Shown: in pieces, positions 16,665 through 24,383 of the stretch
Layout: every line of letters begins with the position of its first letter
Numbering within the stretch: the first letter of the stretch is position 1
DNA from: Lachnospiraceae bacterium
Lineage (GTDB): Bacteria; Bacillota; Clostridia; Lachnospirales; Lachnospiraceae
Assembly: GCA_019421365.1 (NCBI GenBank)
Contig: JAHZFJ010000031.1
Span: 1 to 48,142, forward strand
Length of the DNA stretch: 48,142 nt
Reading direction: 5' to 3'
Made by a program: the position numbers and the translations under genes
The notes under the pieces: generated by a model
What the model was told of the DNA's origin: nothing
Databases searched by the model: none
Seen by the model: the letters and a program-made list of their open reading frames with translations, nothing else

Positions 16665-16735
16665 GTGTGAAAGATAAATCTTTCACACGGCGATTTGGTG
16701 CCCAAAGTCAACAAGTTGACTTGCACAAAGTCGCC
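16665..16735 (+). promoter_or_regulatory. Two consecutive intercistronic hairpins before nanA
   Basis: The first is GTGTGAAAGAT(AA)ATCTTTCACAC at 16665-16688, with perfect arms. The second, at 16689-16735, is nested: GGCGA/TCGCC outside, GTGC/GCAC in the middle and GTCAAC/GTTGAC at the top. No long T-run follows. They may separate the transport and catabolic halves of the mRNA, or be an inserted repeat element. Confidence 0.6.
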
Positions 16736-16763
16736 AGACTTTTGAAAGGGTAAGGTAATTAAT

Positions 16764-17669
16764 ATGAAAAAATATCAAGGAATTATCCCAGCATTCTATG
16801 CTTGTTATGATGAAGAAGGAAATGTTAGTGAACAAGGAGTTAGAAAACTTGCAAAACATTTGTTAGATAAAGGTGTTCAAGGCGTTTATGTTAATGGTTC
16901 TTCAGGAGAGTGTATCTACCAAAGTGTAGCAGAGAGAAAACTTATTTTAGAAAATGTAATGGAATTATTAAAAGGAAAGATGACAGTTATAGCTCATGTA
17001 GCTTGTAATAATACAAAAGATAGTTGTGAATTAGCGGCACATGCAGAAAGCTTAGGCGTAGATGCGATTGCAGCAATTCCTCCAATCTATTTTCATTTAC
17101 CAGAACATGCAATAGCAAAGTACTGGAATGACATATCAGCAGCTGCTCCTAATACGGATTTTATTATTTATAATATTCCACAGCTTGCAGGCGTTACTCT
17201 TACTATACCTTTGTTTAAAGAGATGTTAAAAAATCCACGTGTGAAAGGTGTGAAGAATTCTTCTATGCCTGTGCAAGATATCCAGATGTTTAAAGATGCC
17301 GGAGGAGAGGATTGTGTTGTCTTTAACGGTCCAGATGAACAGCTTGTAAGTGGTCTTGCTATGGGAGCAACTGGTGGAATTGGTGGAACTTATGCGGTCA
17401 TGCCAGAAGTTTATCTTGCAATCAGTAGATTAGTGGAAGAAGGTAAGATCGAAGAGGCTGCAAAAGTACAATATGAAGCGGATCGTATTATCTATGCTAT
17501 GTGCGGATGCAGAGGAAATCTATATGCAGTTATGAAGGAAATTCTGAAAATAAATGAAGGTTTAGAGTTAGGTGGTGTTCGTGCACCTTTAGCTCAGATT
17601 GAAGAGAGTGATAAAGAACAAATTAATAACTGTGCCAAGATGATACAGGAAGTAATTAAAAGTTTGTAG
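16764..17669 (+). CDS. nanA: N-acetylneuraminate lyase
   Basis: This enzyme cleaves N-acetylneuraminate to N-acetylmannosamine and pyruvate, the first committed step of the pathway. The 301-residue TIM-barrel of the NAL/DapA family has the substrate-carboxylate loop GSSGE at 45-49. The catalytic Tyr136 lies in IIYNIP and the Schiff-base Lys164 in GVKNSS. These match Tyr137 and Lys165 of the E. coli enzyme. The sialic-acid-type loop and the neighbouring nanE and kinase genes argue against a dihydrodipicolinate synthase. It starts 110 bp after the YhcH gene, behind two hairpins and the RBS AAAGGG. Confidence 0.93.
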   Translation: MKKYQGIIPAFYACYDEEGNVSEQGVRKLAKHLLDKGVQGVYVNGSSGECIYQSVAERKLILENVMELLKGKMTVIAHVACNNTKDSCELAAHAESLGVDAIAAIPPIYFHLPEHAIAKYWNDISAAAPNTDFIIYNIPQLAGVTLTIPLFKEMLKNPRVKGVKNSSMPVQDIQMFKDAGGEDCVVFNGPDEQLVSGLAMGATGGIGGTYAVMPEVYLAISRLVEEGKIEEAAKVQYEADRIIYAMCGCRGNLYAVMKEILKINEGLELGGVRAPLAQIEESDKEQINNCAKMIQEVIKSL

Positions 17670-17688
17670 TTAAAAGGAGAGATCAATA

Positions 17689-18387
17689 ATGAGATTTTCA
17701 AAGGAAGAGATTTTTAAAGCAATGAAACACTCTATTATAGTCTCCTGTCAGGCGCTTCCAGGAGAGCCACTATATGTAGAGGACAAATCAATTATGTATC
17801 TGATGGCTAGAGCAGCAAAACAAGCAGGTGCTACCTGTATTCGTACGAATAGTGTAAGGGATGTAATCGCAATTAAAGGGGAAACTAATCTTCCAGTAAT
17901 CGGTTTAATTAAGAAGCAATATGAAGGCTATGAGTCTTATATAACTCCAACGTTAAAAGAAGTGGCTCAATTAGTTGAAGCAGAAGCTGATGTAATTGCA
18001 TTAGATTGTACCATGAGAAGAAGAGGCGATGGAACAACTATTAACGAATACATAGCTAAAATCAAAGAACTATATCCAAATCTAGTATTGATGGCTGACA
18101 TCTCAACTTATGAGGAAGGTGTGAATGCATGGAATTGTGGTGTTGATTTGGTTAGTACAACAATGAGTGGATATACACCATATTCACCAAAAGTAGAAGG
18201 ACCAGACTTTGAATTAGTAAAAAAATTAGTTGCTAAGCTTGATATCCCAGTAATTGCTGAGGGAAGGGTTCATACACCTACATTAGCGAAAGAGATGCTT
18301 GACGCAGGGGCCTATGCTGTTGTAGTAGGAGGAGCAATTACACGTCCATTAGAAATTGCAACAAGATTCATGAATGCAATAAAGTAA
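17689..18387 (+). CDS. nanE: N-acetylmannosamine-6-phosphate 2-epimerase
   Basis: This enzyme converts ManNAc-6-phosphate to GlcNAc-6-phosphate. The 232-residue single TIM barrel has the family start SIIVSCQALPGEPLY, the active-site lysine region IGLIKKQY (Lys75/76), DCTMRRR and VIAEGRVHTP, whose glutamate is the expected acid/base. The phosphate-binding end reads VVVGGAITRP. RBS AAAAGGAGA. It lies 19 bp after nanA and 26 bp before the kinase gene. Confidence 0.93.
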   Translation: MRFSKEEIFKAMKHSIIVSCQALPGEPLYVEDKSIMYLMARAAKQAGATCIRTNSVRDVIAIKGETNLPVIGLIKKQYEGYESYITPTLKEVAQLVEAEADVIALDCTMRRRGDGTTINEYIAKIKELYPNLVLMADISTYEEGVNAWNCGVDLVSTTMSGYTPYSPKVEGPDFELVKKLVAKLDIPVIAEGRVHTPTLAKEMLDAGAYAVVVGGAITRPLEIATRFMNAIK

Positions 18388-18413
18388 GTGCAAGTAGCAA
18401 ATGGAGGCGAGAT

Positions 18414-19367
18414 ATGCGTTATTTAGGAATAGATATTGGAGGAACAGCAGTAAAGTATGGTATTGTAACAGAACAAGGAGAAATCCTCAATACTGCTGAG
18501 TATTCGGTTAATTTTGATGAATATGAAACACCTATTTTAGATACAGTGTTAAAAACAAGTAAAGTATTCCTTGATTCTATTGCTGTAGAAGATATAGAAT
18601 TAGAAGGAATAGGAGTATCAGCAACTGGTCAGATTGATTCTGATGTTGGCATTGTAGACGGTGTTGGAAACAATATAAAGAACTGGAAAGGTGCAAAGAT
18701 AAAGGAAGAATTAGAAAACCTATATCATTTACCTGTAGAGGTTGTTAATGATGGCAATTGCGTCGCGCTTGGTGAAAAATGGATAGGAAATGGTAAGGGG
18801 CACAAGAATATTATTGCTGTTTGCATTGGAACTGGCGTTGGTGGCGGTATTATTGTTAACGATCAAATATTACTTGGAAATCAAGGATTCGCTGGTGAAA
18901 TCGGTCATTTCTCTATCGACTATAATGGAATAAATTGTGCATGTGGAAATCGTGGATGTTATGAGAGATATGCATCTATGACTGCATTAATTAACATGGT
19001 TAAAGAAACGTTACCTCTGAGTAATTATTCAGAGGTAACTGAGAAAGATATCAACGGAAAACTAATTTTTGATCTTTGCAAAAAGGAAGAACCAACGATT
19101 CTTCAAGTGGTGGAGGATTGGATAGAATATGTAGTAGATGGATTAGTCAGCTTAATACATATCTTTAACCCGGACTGTATTCTACTTGGTGGCGGTGTAA
19201 GCGTTCAACAAGAATTATTTATAGATAAAGTAAATAATAAGATTAGAGATAGAGTGATGGGAAATTTTAAGAAGTCATTGACCGTCGAAAGAGCTGCATT
19301 AGGGAATCAAGCCGGTTTAGCAGGTGCTGTTTATTATTTTATTCAAAAGAATAAAAAGGAAGCATAG
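18414..19367 (+). CDS. nanK: ROK-family sugar kinase, probable N-acetylmannosamine kinase
   Basis: This is a predicted ATP-dependent kinase that phosphorylates ManNAc, supplying the substrate of NanE. Its 317 residues start with the phosphate-binding DIGGTAVKYG. VNDGNCVALGE contains the catalytic-base Asp, followed by GTGVGGG. The ROK zinc site is formed by GEIGHF and CACGNRGCYERYAS. Its specificity for ManNAc rather than glucose or GlcNAc is inferred from its place between nanE and nagB. It is 10 bp upstream of nagB. Confidence 0.85.
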   Translation: MRYLGIDIGGTAVKYGIVTEQGEILNTAEYSVNFDEYETPILDTVLKTSKVFLDSIAVEDIELEGIGVSATGQIDSDVGIVDGVGNNIKNWKGAKIKEELENLYHLPVEVVNDGNCVALGEKWIGNGKGHKNIIAVCIGTGVGGGIIVNDQILLGNQGFAGEIGHFSIDYNGINCACGNRGCYERYASMTALINMVKETLPLSNYSEVTEKDINGKLIFDLCKKEEPTILQVVEDWIEYVVDGLVSLIHIFNPDCILLGGGVSVQQELFIDKVNNKIRDRVMGNFKKSLTVERAALGNQAGLAGAVYYFIQKNKKEA

Positions 19368-19377
19368 GAGGAATGTC

Positions 19378-20106
19378 ATGAGATTTCTAAAGGGAAAAGA
19401 TTATAAAGACGCTAGTAGAAAGACAGCAAATATCATCTCAGCTCAGATTATTATGAAGCCAAATTGTGTACTTGGATTGGCAACTGGTTCTTCGCCAATA
19501 GGAGCGTATAATCAGCTAATTGATTGGTATAAGAAGGGGGACTTAGATTTTTCGGAAGTCAGTACCATCAATCTAGATGAATACAAGGGATTATCTGGTG
19601 AACATGAGCAAAGCTATCGTTACTTTATGAATACGAATTTATTCAATCATGTAAATATTGATAAAAATAAAACCCATGTACCAAATGGACTAGCAAAAGA
19701 TGATGATAATGAATGTGCTAGATATAATGAAATTATTAAATCGAGAGGTATCGATCTACAGCTTCTAGGATTAGGACATAATGGGCATATAGGATTTAAT
19801 GAACCAGATGATGCATTTGAAAAAGAGACACATATTGTAAAACTAAGTGATAATACGATCTCGGCAAATTCAAGACTTTTTGCGGAAGCATCTATGGTAC
19901 CTAGGTATGCATTCACAATGGGTATTAAAAATATCATGCAGGCAAGAAAAATTGTTGTAATTGTTTCTGGAGAAGATAAAGCTGATATTGTAAAAGAAGT
20001 TTTCTTTGGTCCAGTTACACCTAAGGTGCCAGGTTCTATTTTACAGATGCATAATGATGTAACAGTAATTGGAGATGAAGCTGCATTTTCGAAAATCTGT
20101 ATATAG
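19378..20106 (+). CDS. nagB: Glucosamine-6-phosphate deaminase
   Basis: This enzyme converts glucosamine-6-phosphate to fructose-6-phosphate and ammonia, feeding glycolysis. Its 242 residues include LATGSSPIGAY (phosphate loop), NLDEY with the proton-abstracting Asp, and GLGHNGHIGFNEP with the ring-opening histidine. The length fits the short Gram-positive type without the allosteric C-terminus. The ATG at 19378 follows AGGAGG at 8 nt; the longer frame from 19324 overlaps the kinase gene and lacks an RBS. Confidence 0.94.
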   Translation: MRFLKGKDYKDASRKTANIISAQIIMKPNCVLGLATGSSPIGAYNQLIDWYKKGDLDFSEVSTINLDEYKGLSGEHEQSYRYFMNTNLFNHVNIDKNKTHVPNGLAKDDDNECARYNEIIKSRGIDLQLLGLGHNGHIGFNEPDDAFEKETHIVKLSDNTISANSRLFAEASMVPRYAFTMGIKNIMQARKIVVIVSGEDKADIVKEVFFGPVTPKVPGSILQMHNDVTVIGDEAAFSKICI

Positions 20107-20193
20107 TTGCGGTTGAAAACTTAATAATATAAGCCGCGTAATGAATGTTCAAATACATCCGATTATGCAGCGAACAAAAAGGAGGATGGAACA

Positions 20194-21324
20194 ATGAAAT
20201 TCTTAAACGGTAATGTTTTTACACCAGAGGGAACATTTGAAGAAAAAAGCTTGTATGTTATAGATAACAAGATTAGTTCTGAACATGAATATGACAGTAA
20301 AGAACAAGATGAGGTAGTGGATGTAACAGATTGCTATGTACTACCAGGATTAATTGATATTCATTTTCATGGTTGCAAGAAAGTTGATTTTTGTGATGGA
20401 ACGAATCAAGTAATTGAAACTATAGCAGAATATGAGGCTTCTCAAGGAGTAACAGCCATCTGTCCTGCAACGATGACATTTTCCAAAGAGAAATTAGAAT
20501 CAATCTTTCAAACTGTAAGGGAATACCCTAATGAAAAAGGAGCAATTCTTTGTGGTGTTAATATGGAAGGTCCTTATATTTCATATAAGAAAAAAGGAGC
20601 ACAAAACGGACAATACATAAGAGTAGCCAGTGTTGAAGAATTTGATAAATTACAAAAACTCTCTGGCAATATGATCAAACTTGTAGATATAGCACCTGAG
20701 ATTGATGGAGCTATGGAGTTTATTCAAGAAGCGAAGAAAAGCACCAATATCTCCATTGCACATACTACAGCAGGATATGACATTGCTATGAAAGCATTTG
20801 AACAAGGTGCAAGCCATGTAACACATCTATATAATGCTATGACTGGTTTTTCTCATAGAGAACCTGGTGTGGTAGGTGCGGCAGCAGAATATGAAGGCTG
20901 TTATGTGGAATTAATCTGTGATGGAGTCCACATTCATCCTAGTGCAGTAAAAAGTACGTTTAAGTTATTCGGCAAGGATCGAATTGTCTTAATTAGTGAC
21001 AGTATGGAAGCAACAGGAATGCCTGACGGTGAGTATGAATTAGGTGGACAAAAGGTTATAGTTCGTGGAAACCGAGCAGAGCTTGAAGATGGAACGTTAG
21101 CAGGTTCCGTTACAAATCTGTTAAAATGTATGCAGACTGCTGTAAAAGATATGGGGATTTCATTAGAAGATGCGGTTCTATGTGCTACTAGAAATCCAGC
21201 TAAATCTATTGGAGTGTACGACACAATGGGTAGTTTAGAACCAGGAAAGTTAGCTAATATTGTAGTACTTGATAAGGAGCTTAATATTAAGTCTGTATAT
21301 ATTAATGGAGATAGATTTATATAA
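20194..21324 (+). CDS. nagA: N-acetylglucosamine-6-phosphate deacetylase
   Basis: This amidohydrolase turns GlcNAc-6-phosphate into glucosamine-6-phosphate and acetate. The 376-residue protein shows IHFHG (HxH metal site), NMEGPY (metal-binding Glu), SIAHTTAGY and HLYNAMTGF histidines, DGVHIHP, and the catalytic Asp in LISDSMEATG. It is the last gene of the nan operon, 87 bp after nagB. A weak GCGGTT/AAGCCGC stem (about 20110-20138) and the RBS AAAGGAGG lie between them. A dispersed repeat copy and a terminator follow. Confidence 0.94.
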   Translation: MKFLNGNVFTPEGTFEEKSLYVIDNKISSEHEYDSKEQDEVVDVTDCYVLPGLIDIHFHGCKKVDFCDGTNQVIETIAEYEASQGVTAICPATMTFSKEKLESIFQTVREYPNEKGAILCGVNMEGPYISYKKKGAQNGQYIRVASVEEFDKLQKLSGNMIKLVDIAPEIDGAMEFIQEAKKSTNISIAHTTAGYDIAMKAFEQGASHVTHLYNAMTGFSHREPGVVGAAAEYEGCYVELICDGVHIHPSAVKSTFKLFGKDRIVLISDSMEATGMPDGEYELGGQKVIVRGNRAELEDGTLAGSVTNLLKCMQTAVKDMGISLEDAVLCATRNPAKSIGVYDTMGSLEPGKLANIVVLDKELNIKSVYINGDRFI

Positions 21325-21336
21325 ATATATATAACT

Positions 21337-21414
21337 CAAACTTCGCACTTGAAGATTTCAAGGAGTAGCTAACTGCTAGATTTAACGAAAACCCGCTCTC
21401 GCTTAACTTCGCTC
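21337..21414. repeat. Dispersed CAAACTTCGCAC element, right end lost
   Basis: The left 70 to 80 bp match the copy at 2714 (CAAACTTCGCACTTGAAG, then GGAGTAG, then ACGAAAACC and GCTCTCGCTTA) before similarity stops. It lies 12 bp after nagA. Confidence 0.6.
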
Positions 21415-21428
21415 TTTTTACATTGATT

Positions 21429-21463
21429 AAACAGAGGCATTTACGGATGTCTCTGTTTTGTTA
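21429..21463 (+). terminator. Terminator of the sialic acid operon
   Basis: AACAGAGGCAT pairs with ATGTCTCTGTT across a short loop, and TTTGTTAT follows. Confidence 0.7.
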
Positions 21464-21521
21464 TATAAAAGGAGAATAATTAAGTCCAGTTGGAGTCCTC
21501 CTAGTTAGATAGATAATTTAT

Positions 21522-21593
21522 TTGACAACCAATGAAATACATTATATTCTAAGTATATTTAGTTGAATAGTATGTACTTTAAAGTAAGATACT
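21522..21593 (+). promoter_or_regulatory. Promoter and palindromic operator of the HxlR-type gene
   Basis: TTGACA at 21522-21527 has TATTCT 17 bases on, at 21545-21550 (or TATATT at 15). About 20 bp after the -10, the perfect palindrome TACTTTAAAGTA (21575-21586) is flanked by AGTAT and ATACT. HxlR-family regulators bind such TAC..GTA dyads, and the position would allow autoregulation. Confidence 0.5.
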
Positions 21594-21615
21594 ATCTAAA
21601 AGGAGAGTGTCAAAG

Positions 21616-21951
21616 ATGAGAGAAAATAAGCATGAAGATGTTGATATAAGGCCATTTGGATATGCCATGTCTTTGATTGAAGGGAAGTGGAAGATGCACA
21701 TACTATTTTGGTTATGGCACAAAGATGTTTTGCGTTATAGTGAATTGAAAAGATCTTTAGAGGGAATTACTCATAAGATGTTATCCAATCAGTTGAAAGA
21801 GCTAGAAAGAGATGGACTTCTTATAAGAAATGAGTATCCTCAGGTGCCACCAAAAGTAGAATATAGTCTATCTGAATTAGGAATATCTTTAATGCCTGTC
21901 TTAGATGAATTATGTCATTGGGGGCATCTACATTATAAAGGCGACGTATGA
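21616..21951 (+). CDS. HxlR-family winged-helix regulator
   Basis: This 111-residue DNA-binding protein has the family core RPFGYAMSLIEGKWK, then LRYSELKRSLEGITHKML (recognition region) and VEYSLSELG. It lacks the N-terminal redox cysteine of YodB/HypR-like members, so a thiol switch is unlikely; the only Cys is near the C-terminus (ELCHWG). The ATG at 21616 with AGGAGAG 8 nt upstream is the start. It is monocistronic, with its terminator overlapping the last codons. The gene it controls is not obvious; it may be only itself or a distant reductase. Confidence 0.85.
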   Translation: MRENKHEDVDIRPFGYAMSLIEGKWKMHILFWLWHKDVLRYSELKRSLEGITHKMLSNQLKELERDGLLIRNEYPQVPPKVEYSLSELGISLMPVLDELCHWGHLHYKGDV

Positions 21952-21969
21952 AATATACGCGCCTTTTTT
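21938..21969 (+). terminator. Terminator of the HxlR-type gene
   Basis: AAGGCG.CGTAT pairs with ATACG.CGCCTT, and TTTTT follows. The left arm overlaps the stop codon region. Confidence 0.8.
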
Positions 21970-21994
21970 CTTACTATAATTCCGTCGAAATGTG

Positions 21995-22023
21995 TTGAAA
22001 AAAACAAATAGAAACGGTATAAT
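21995..22023 (+). promoter_or_regulatory. Promoter of the zinc-ribbon/HTH gene
   Basis: TTGAAA at 21995-22000 and TATAAT at 22018-22023 are 17 bases apart, 75 nt upstream of the start codon. Confidence 0.65.
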
Positions 22024-22097
22024 TCATATAACCTATATAAGGGAATCTATACTAATTTTTGTTTTTAGGAACAGATTTAGAGAAAAGAGGCGATAGT

Positions 22098-22547
22098 ATG
22101 ATGGGGGTAACAGGAAACAATAATTCTCGATTTTCAATGCTAATTAAATGTCCAAAATGTAATGCGGAGTGTCGTGAAGAGGATAGTCAGACTTATTTAT
22201 GTCCCAAATGTGGGCACCAAGAACCTACCGATTTTGGAAAAGTAAGAACGTTTCTTGATGAACATGGTAATTCAACAGCAATGGAGATCGCAAGAGTAAC
22301 GGGTGTGCCAATCGGTAAAATCCATAGTTTTTTAAGAAATGGACGATTAGAGATACCGGAAGATTCAGATATGTACATAGGTTGTAAACGTTGTGGTACA
22401 GATATTCGCTATGGAAAATACTGTCCAGAGTGTGCCAATATATTAAAAAAAGAACTACTAGATGCATTTGATCTAGGAACAGTAGGAGCAGTGCCAAAAC
22501 ATGTTGATGGTAAGATGCAGTTCCTTAATCGAGATGGACGAAATTGA
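22098..22547 (+). CDS. Zinc-ribbon / helix-turn-helix protein resembling YvyF-type flagellar regulators
   Basis: This 149-residue protein has a zinc ribbon (CPKCNAEC..CPKCG) at about residues 17-40. A helix-turn-helix-like segment (AMEIARVTGVPIGKIHSFLRNGRL) lies at about 60-85, followed by a second ribbon (CKRCGTDI..GKYCPECA). The order ribbon, HTH, ribbon resembles the YvyF family in Gram-positive flagellar operons, but here there is an extra N-terminal ribbon and no flagellar neighbour. Two adjacent ATGs at 22098 and 22101 follow AGAGGCGA; an upstream frame to 22059 lacks an RBS. Function not established. Confidence 0.65.
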   Translation: MMGVTGNNNSRFSMLIKCPKCNAECREEDSQTYLCPKCGHQEPTDFGKVRTFLDEHGNSTAMEIARVTGVPIGKIHSFLRNGRLEIPEDSDMYIGCKRCGTDIRYGKYCPECANILKKELLDAFDLGTVGAVPKHVDGKMQFLNRDGRN

Positions 22548-22574
22548 TATACGAACATACATATATATAATTAC

Positions 22575-22616
22575 ATAAAAAATAGCTTCCCTTCATCATG
22601 AGAAGAAAGCCATTTT
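22575..22616. terminator. Convergent terminator
   Basis: AATAGCTTCCCTTC and GAAGAAAGCCATT pair with a few wobbles. T-runs occur on the minus strand and weakly on the plus strand. It separates two convergent genes. Confidence 0.6.
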
Positions 22617-22620
22617 ATGT

Positions 22621-22980
22621 TTATATAACGTTGGAACCAAAAGGCATCAATGCTAGCTTAGCAATTTTAAAACATTGAAGACCAAAGGGAATTCCGACAA
22701 TAGTTATGCAGAAGAATACACCAATTATGGTAGCTTCAATAGCAAGTGCAAGTCCAGATACAACAATCCAAATGACATTAAGTAATAAAGAGCCTGCACC
22801 ACCACCATATACAATTTCCTTACCAAATGGGAAAAAAGCTAGACCAGCGAATTTAAAACATTGTAAGCCTACGGGTATTCCGATTATTGTTATACACCAT
22901 ATGATGCCAGCTATCAACCAGCCCATTCCCATTAAAAAACCACCAAAGACAAACCAAAGTAAGTTACCTAAACAACCCAA
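22621..22980 (-). CDS. YccF-family inner membrane protein
   Basis: This 119-residue protein is made of two internal repeats. Each has a hydrophobic helix followed by a loop ending IVGIPFGLQCFK or IIGIPVGLQCFK, then a PFG motif (FFPFG and LMPFG). That duplicated block is the hallmark of the YccF family, whose function is unknown. The start is a TTG at 22980 with AGGTGGG about 8 nt upstream. It appears monocistronic and convergent with the zinc-ribbon/HTH gene. Confidence 0.85.
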   Translation of the reverse strand: MGCLGNLLWFVFGGFLMGMGWLIAGIIWCITIIGIPVGLQCFKFAGLAFFPFGKEIVYGGGAGSLLLNVIWIVVSGLALAIEATIIGVFFCITIVGIPFGLQCFKIAKLALMPFGSNVI

Positions 22981-23088
22981 AATTATCCCACCTTTTTTCT
23001 TCTATTATAGCATAGGATTAAGGGATTTTAAAACCCATTAAAGATGGAAATTTTCGAACGTAGAACTACAAAGACACGGAGGTAGATA

Positions 23089-24210
23089 ATGGAACATTCT
23101 GATAATTGGGAGGCATACTTTGAAGAAACGAAAACAAGTCCACCTAGTGAGACTGCGATGTGTGCTATGAGAGAGTATGGAGATAACAAAGGTCTTGTTA
23201 TTGATCTAGGTTGTGGTGCTGGAACAGATTCGTTATATTTCCTTAAAAATGGTTGGAATGTGTTAGCGGTTGATACTAATCCAGAATTCATTGTGGAAAC
23301 TAAAAGTAAAATGTCAGAGGAATTACAGAGTAGATTACAGATAGAGACGATGGAATTCGAGGATTTATCTTTACCAATGGCAGAGTGTATAATCGCAAAC
23401 TTCAGCTTACCGTTTTGTAAACCGGGGCAATTTAATGCTATGTGGAGTAAGATTGTTAAAGGTATAAGAATCGGGGGAATCTTTTCGGGAATATTCTTCG
23501 GTAACCGTGATGAATGGATAAATGAATTTTACCTAGAGAGAACATTTCATACAAAGGTTGAACTAATGAATATGTTTGACCAATTTGAGATTATTAGCTT
23601 GAAGGAAGAAGAATATGACGGGAAATGTTGCGGAAGCGATGATAAACCATCACCGAAACATTGGCATTACTTCCGTGTAGTTGCACGAAGAAAAGAACTG
23701 AAGATAAGTTTATTACCTTATACAAAAGAGCGAGTACATGAATTTTACAAGCAATATGTTCCTGATACAATGATATTTTCTAAGGATGAAGATATTAGAC
23801 CATATATGTATCGTGAAGATAAGGTAGAACGATATTATGAAACAAAAGTTCTTGATCCAACTAGGAGATATTTTGCTATCTGCCTAGGGGAGAAAACGAT
23901 CGGAGAGATTCAACTCAAATACATTGATTTTGAGAAGCAGTGTGGTACTTTGAGTATTATTCTTTCCAATGATACGGTAAAGGGACATGGATTTGGTACG
24001 AGGGCGGAAGAGTTAATTCTAAATTATGCATTTAATGATTTTGGCTTAAGTACTGTATACGCGGATGCTGTGATCCGTAATACGAGAAGTCAACATGTCT
24101 TAGAAGCACTGGGGTTTGTATATACCCATGAAGATGATATGCTTAGATACTATGAGATACATAAAGATGGTATGCTTAGACACTATCTGATACATAAAAA
24201 TGATGTATAA
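23089..24210 (+). CDS. Fusion of a SAM-dependent methyltransferase and a GNAT acetyltransferase
   Basis: This is a 373-residue two-domain protein. Residues 1-200 form a class I methyltransferase with the SAM motif VIDLGCGAGTDS at about 38-49 and the acidic residue in AVDTN; its overall pattern resembles the TehB-type group. Residues about 205-360 form a GNAT acetyltransferase, with the acetyl-CoA loop region KGHGFGTRAEELI and NTRSQHVLEALGF. The last 25 residues contain a tandem duplication of an 11-residue unit. The RBS GGAGGTA precedes the start. The substrates are unknown. The fusion suggests two modifications of one target, or simply a chance fusion. Confidence 0.82.
   Translation: MEHSDNWEAYFEETKTSPPSETAMCAMREYGDNKGLVIDLGCGAGTDSLYFLKNGWNVLAVDTNPEFIVETKSKMSEELQSRLQIETMEFEDLSLPMAECIIANFSLPFCKPGQFNAMWSKIVKGIRIGGIFSGIFFGNRDEWINEFYLERTFHTKVELMNMFDQFEIISLKEEEYDGKCCGSDDKPSPKHWHYFRVVARRKELKISLLPYTKERVHEFYKQYVPDTMIFSKDEDIRPYMYREDKVERYYETKVLDPTRRYFAICLGEKTIGEIQLKYIDFEKQCGTLSIILSNDTVKGHGFGTRAEELILNYAFNDFGLSTVYADAVIRNTRSQHVLEALGFVYTHEDDMLRYYEIHKDGMLRHYLIHKNDV
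24133..24198 (+). repeat. 33-bp in-frame tandem duplication at the end of the fusion gene
   Basis: Units at 24133-24165 and 24166-24198 match at 29 of 33 bases by eye. They encode two copies of an 11-residue unit of the type DDMLRYYEIHK. The four differences show the duplication is not brand new. Confidence 0.85.
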
Positions 24211-24383
24211 AGAGCTGATTTATAATAGCACTAGACTATAACATATTATGATAAAATATATCAGATAACATAACTAGAAATAATAGAAACTATAAATAAT
24301 ATGAATTTTACTTATGTAAAAGCAGGTGCTATACTCTGAAAGATAAACACAAAGTATTATGTGTTGGAAGTTGGAGGGGAGTA

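Noticed and set aside
22706..23041. Plus-strand frame opposite the YccF gene
   Set aside because: It is Pro/Lys/Thr-rich because it is antisense to the duplicated hydrophobic YccF repeats, and it has no RBS.
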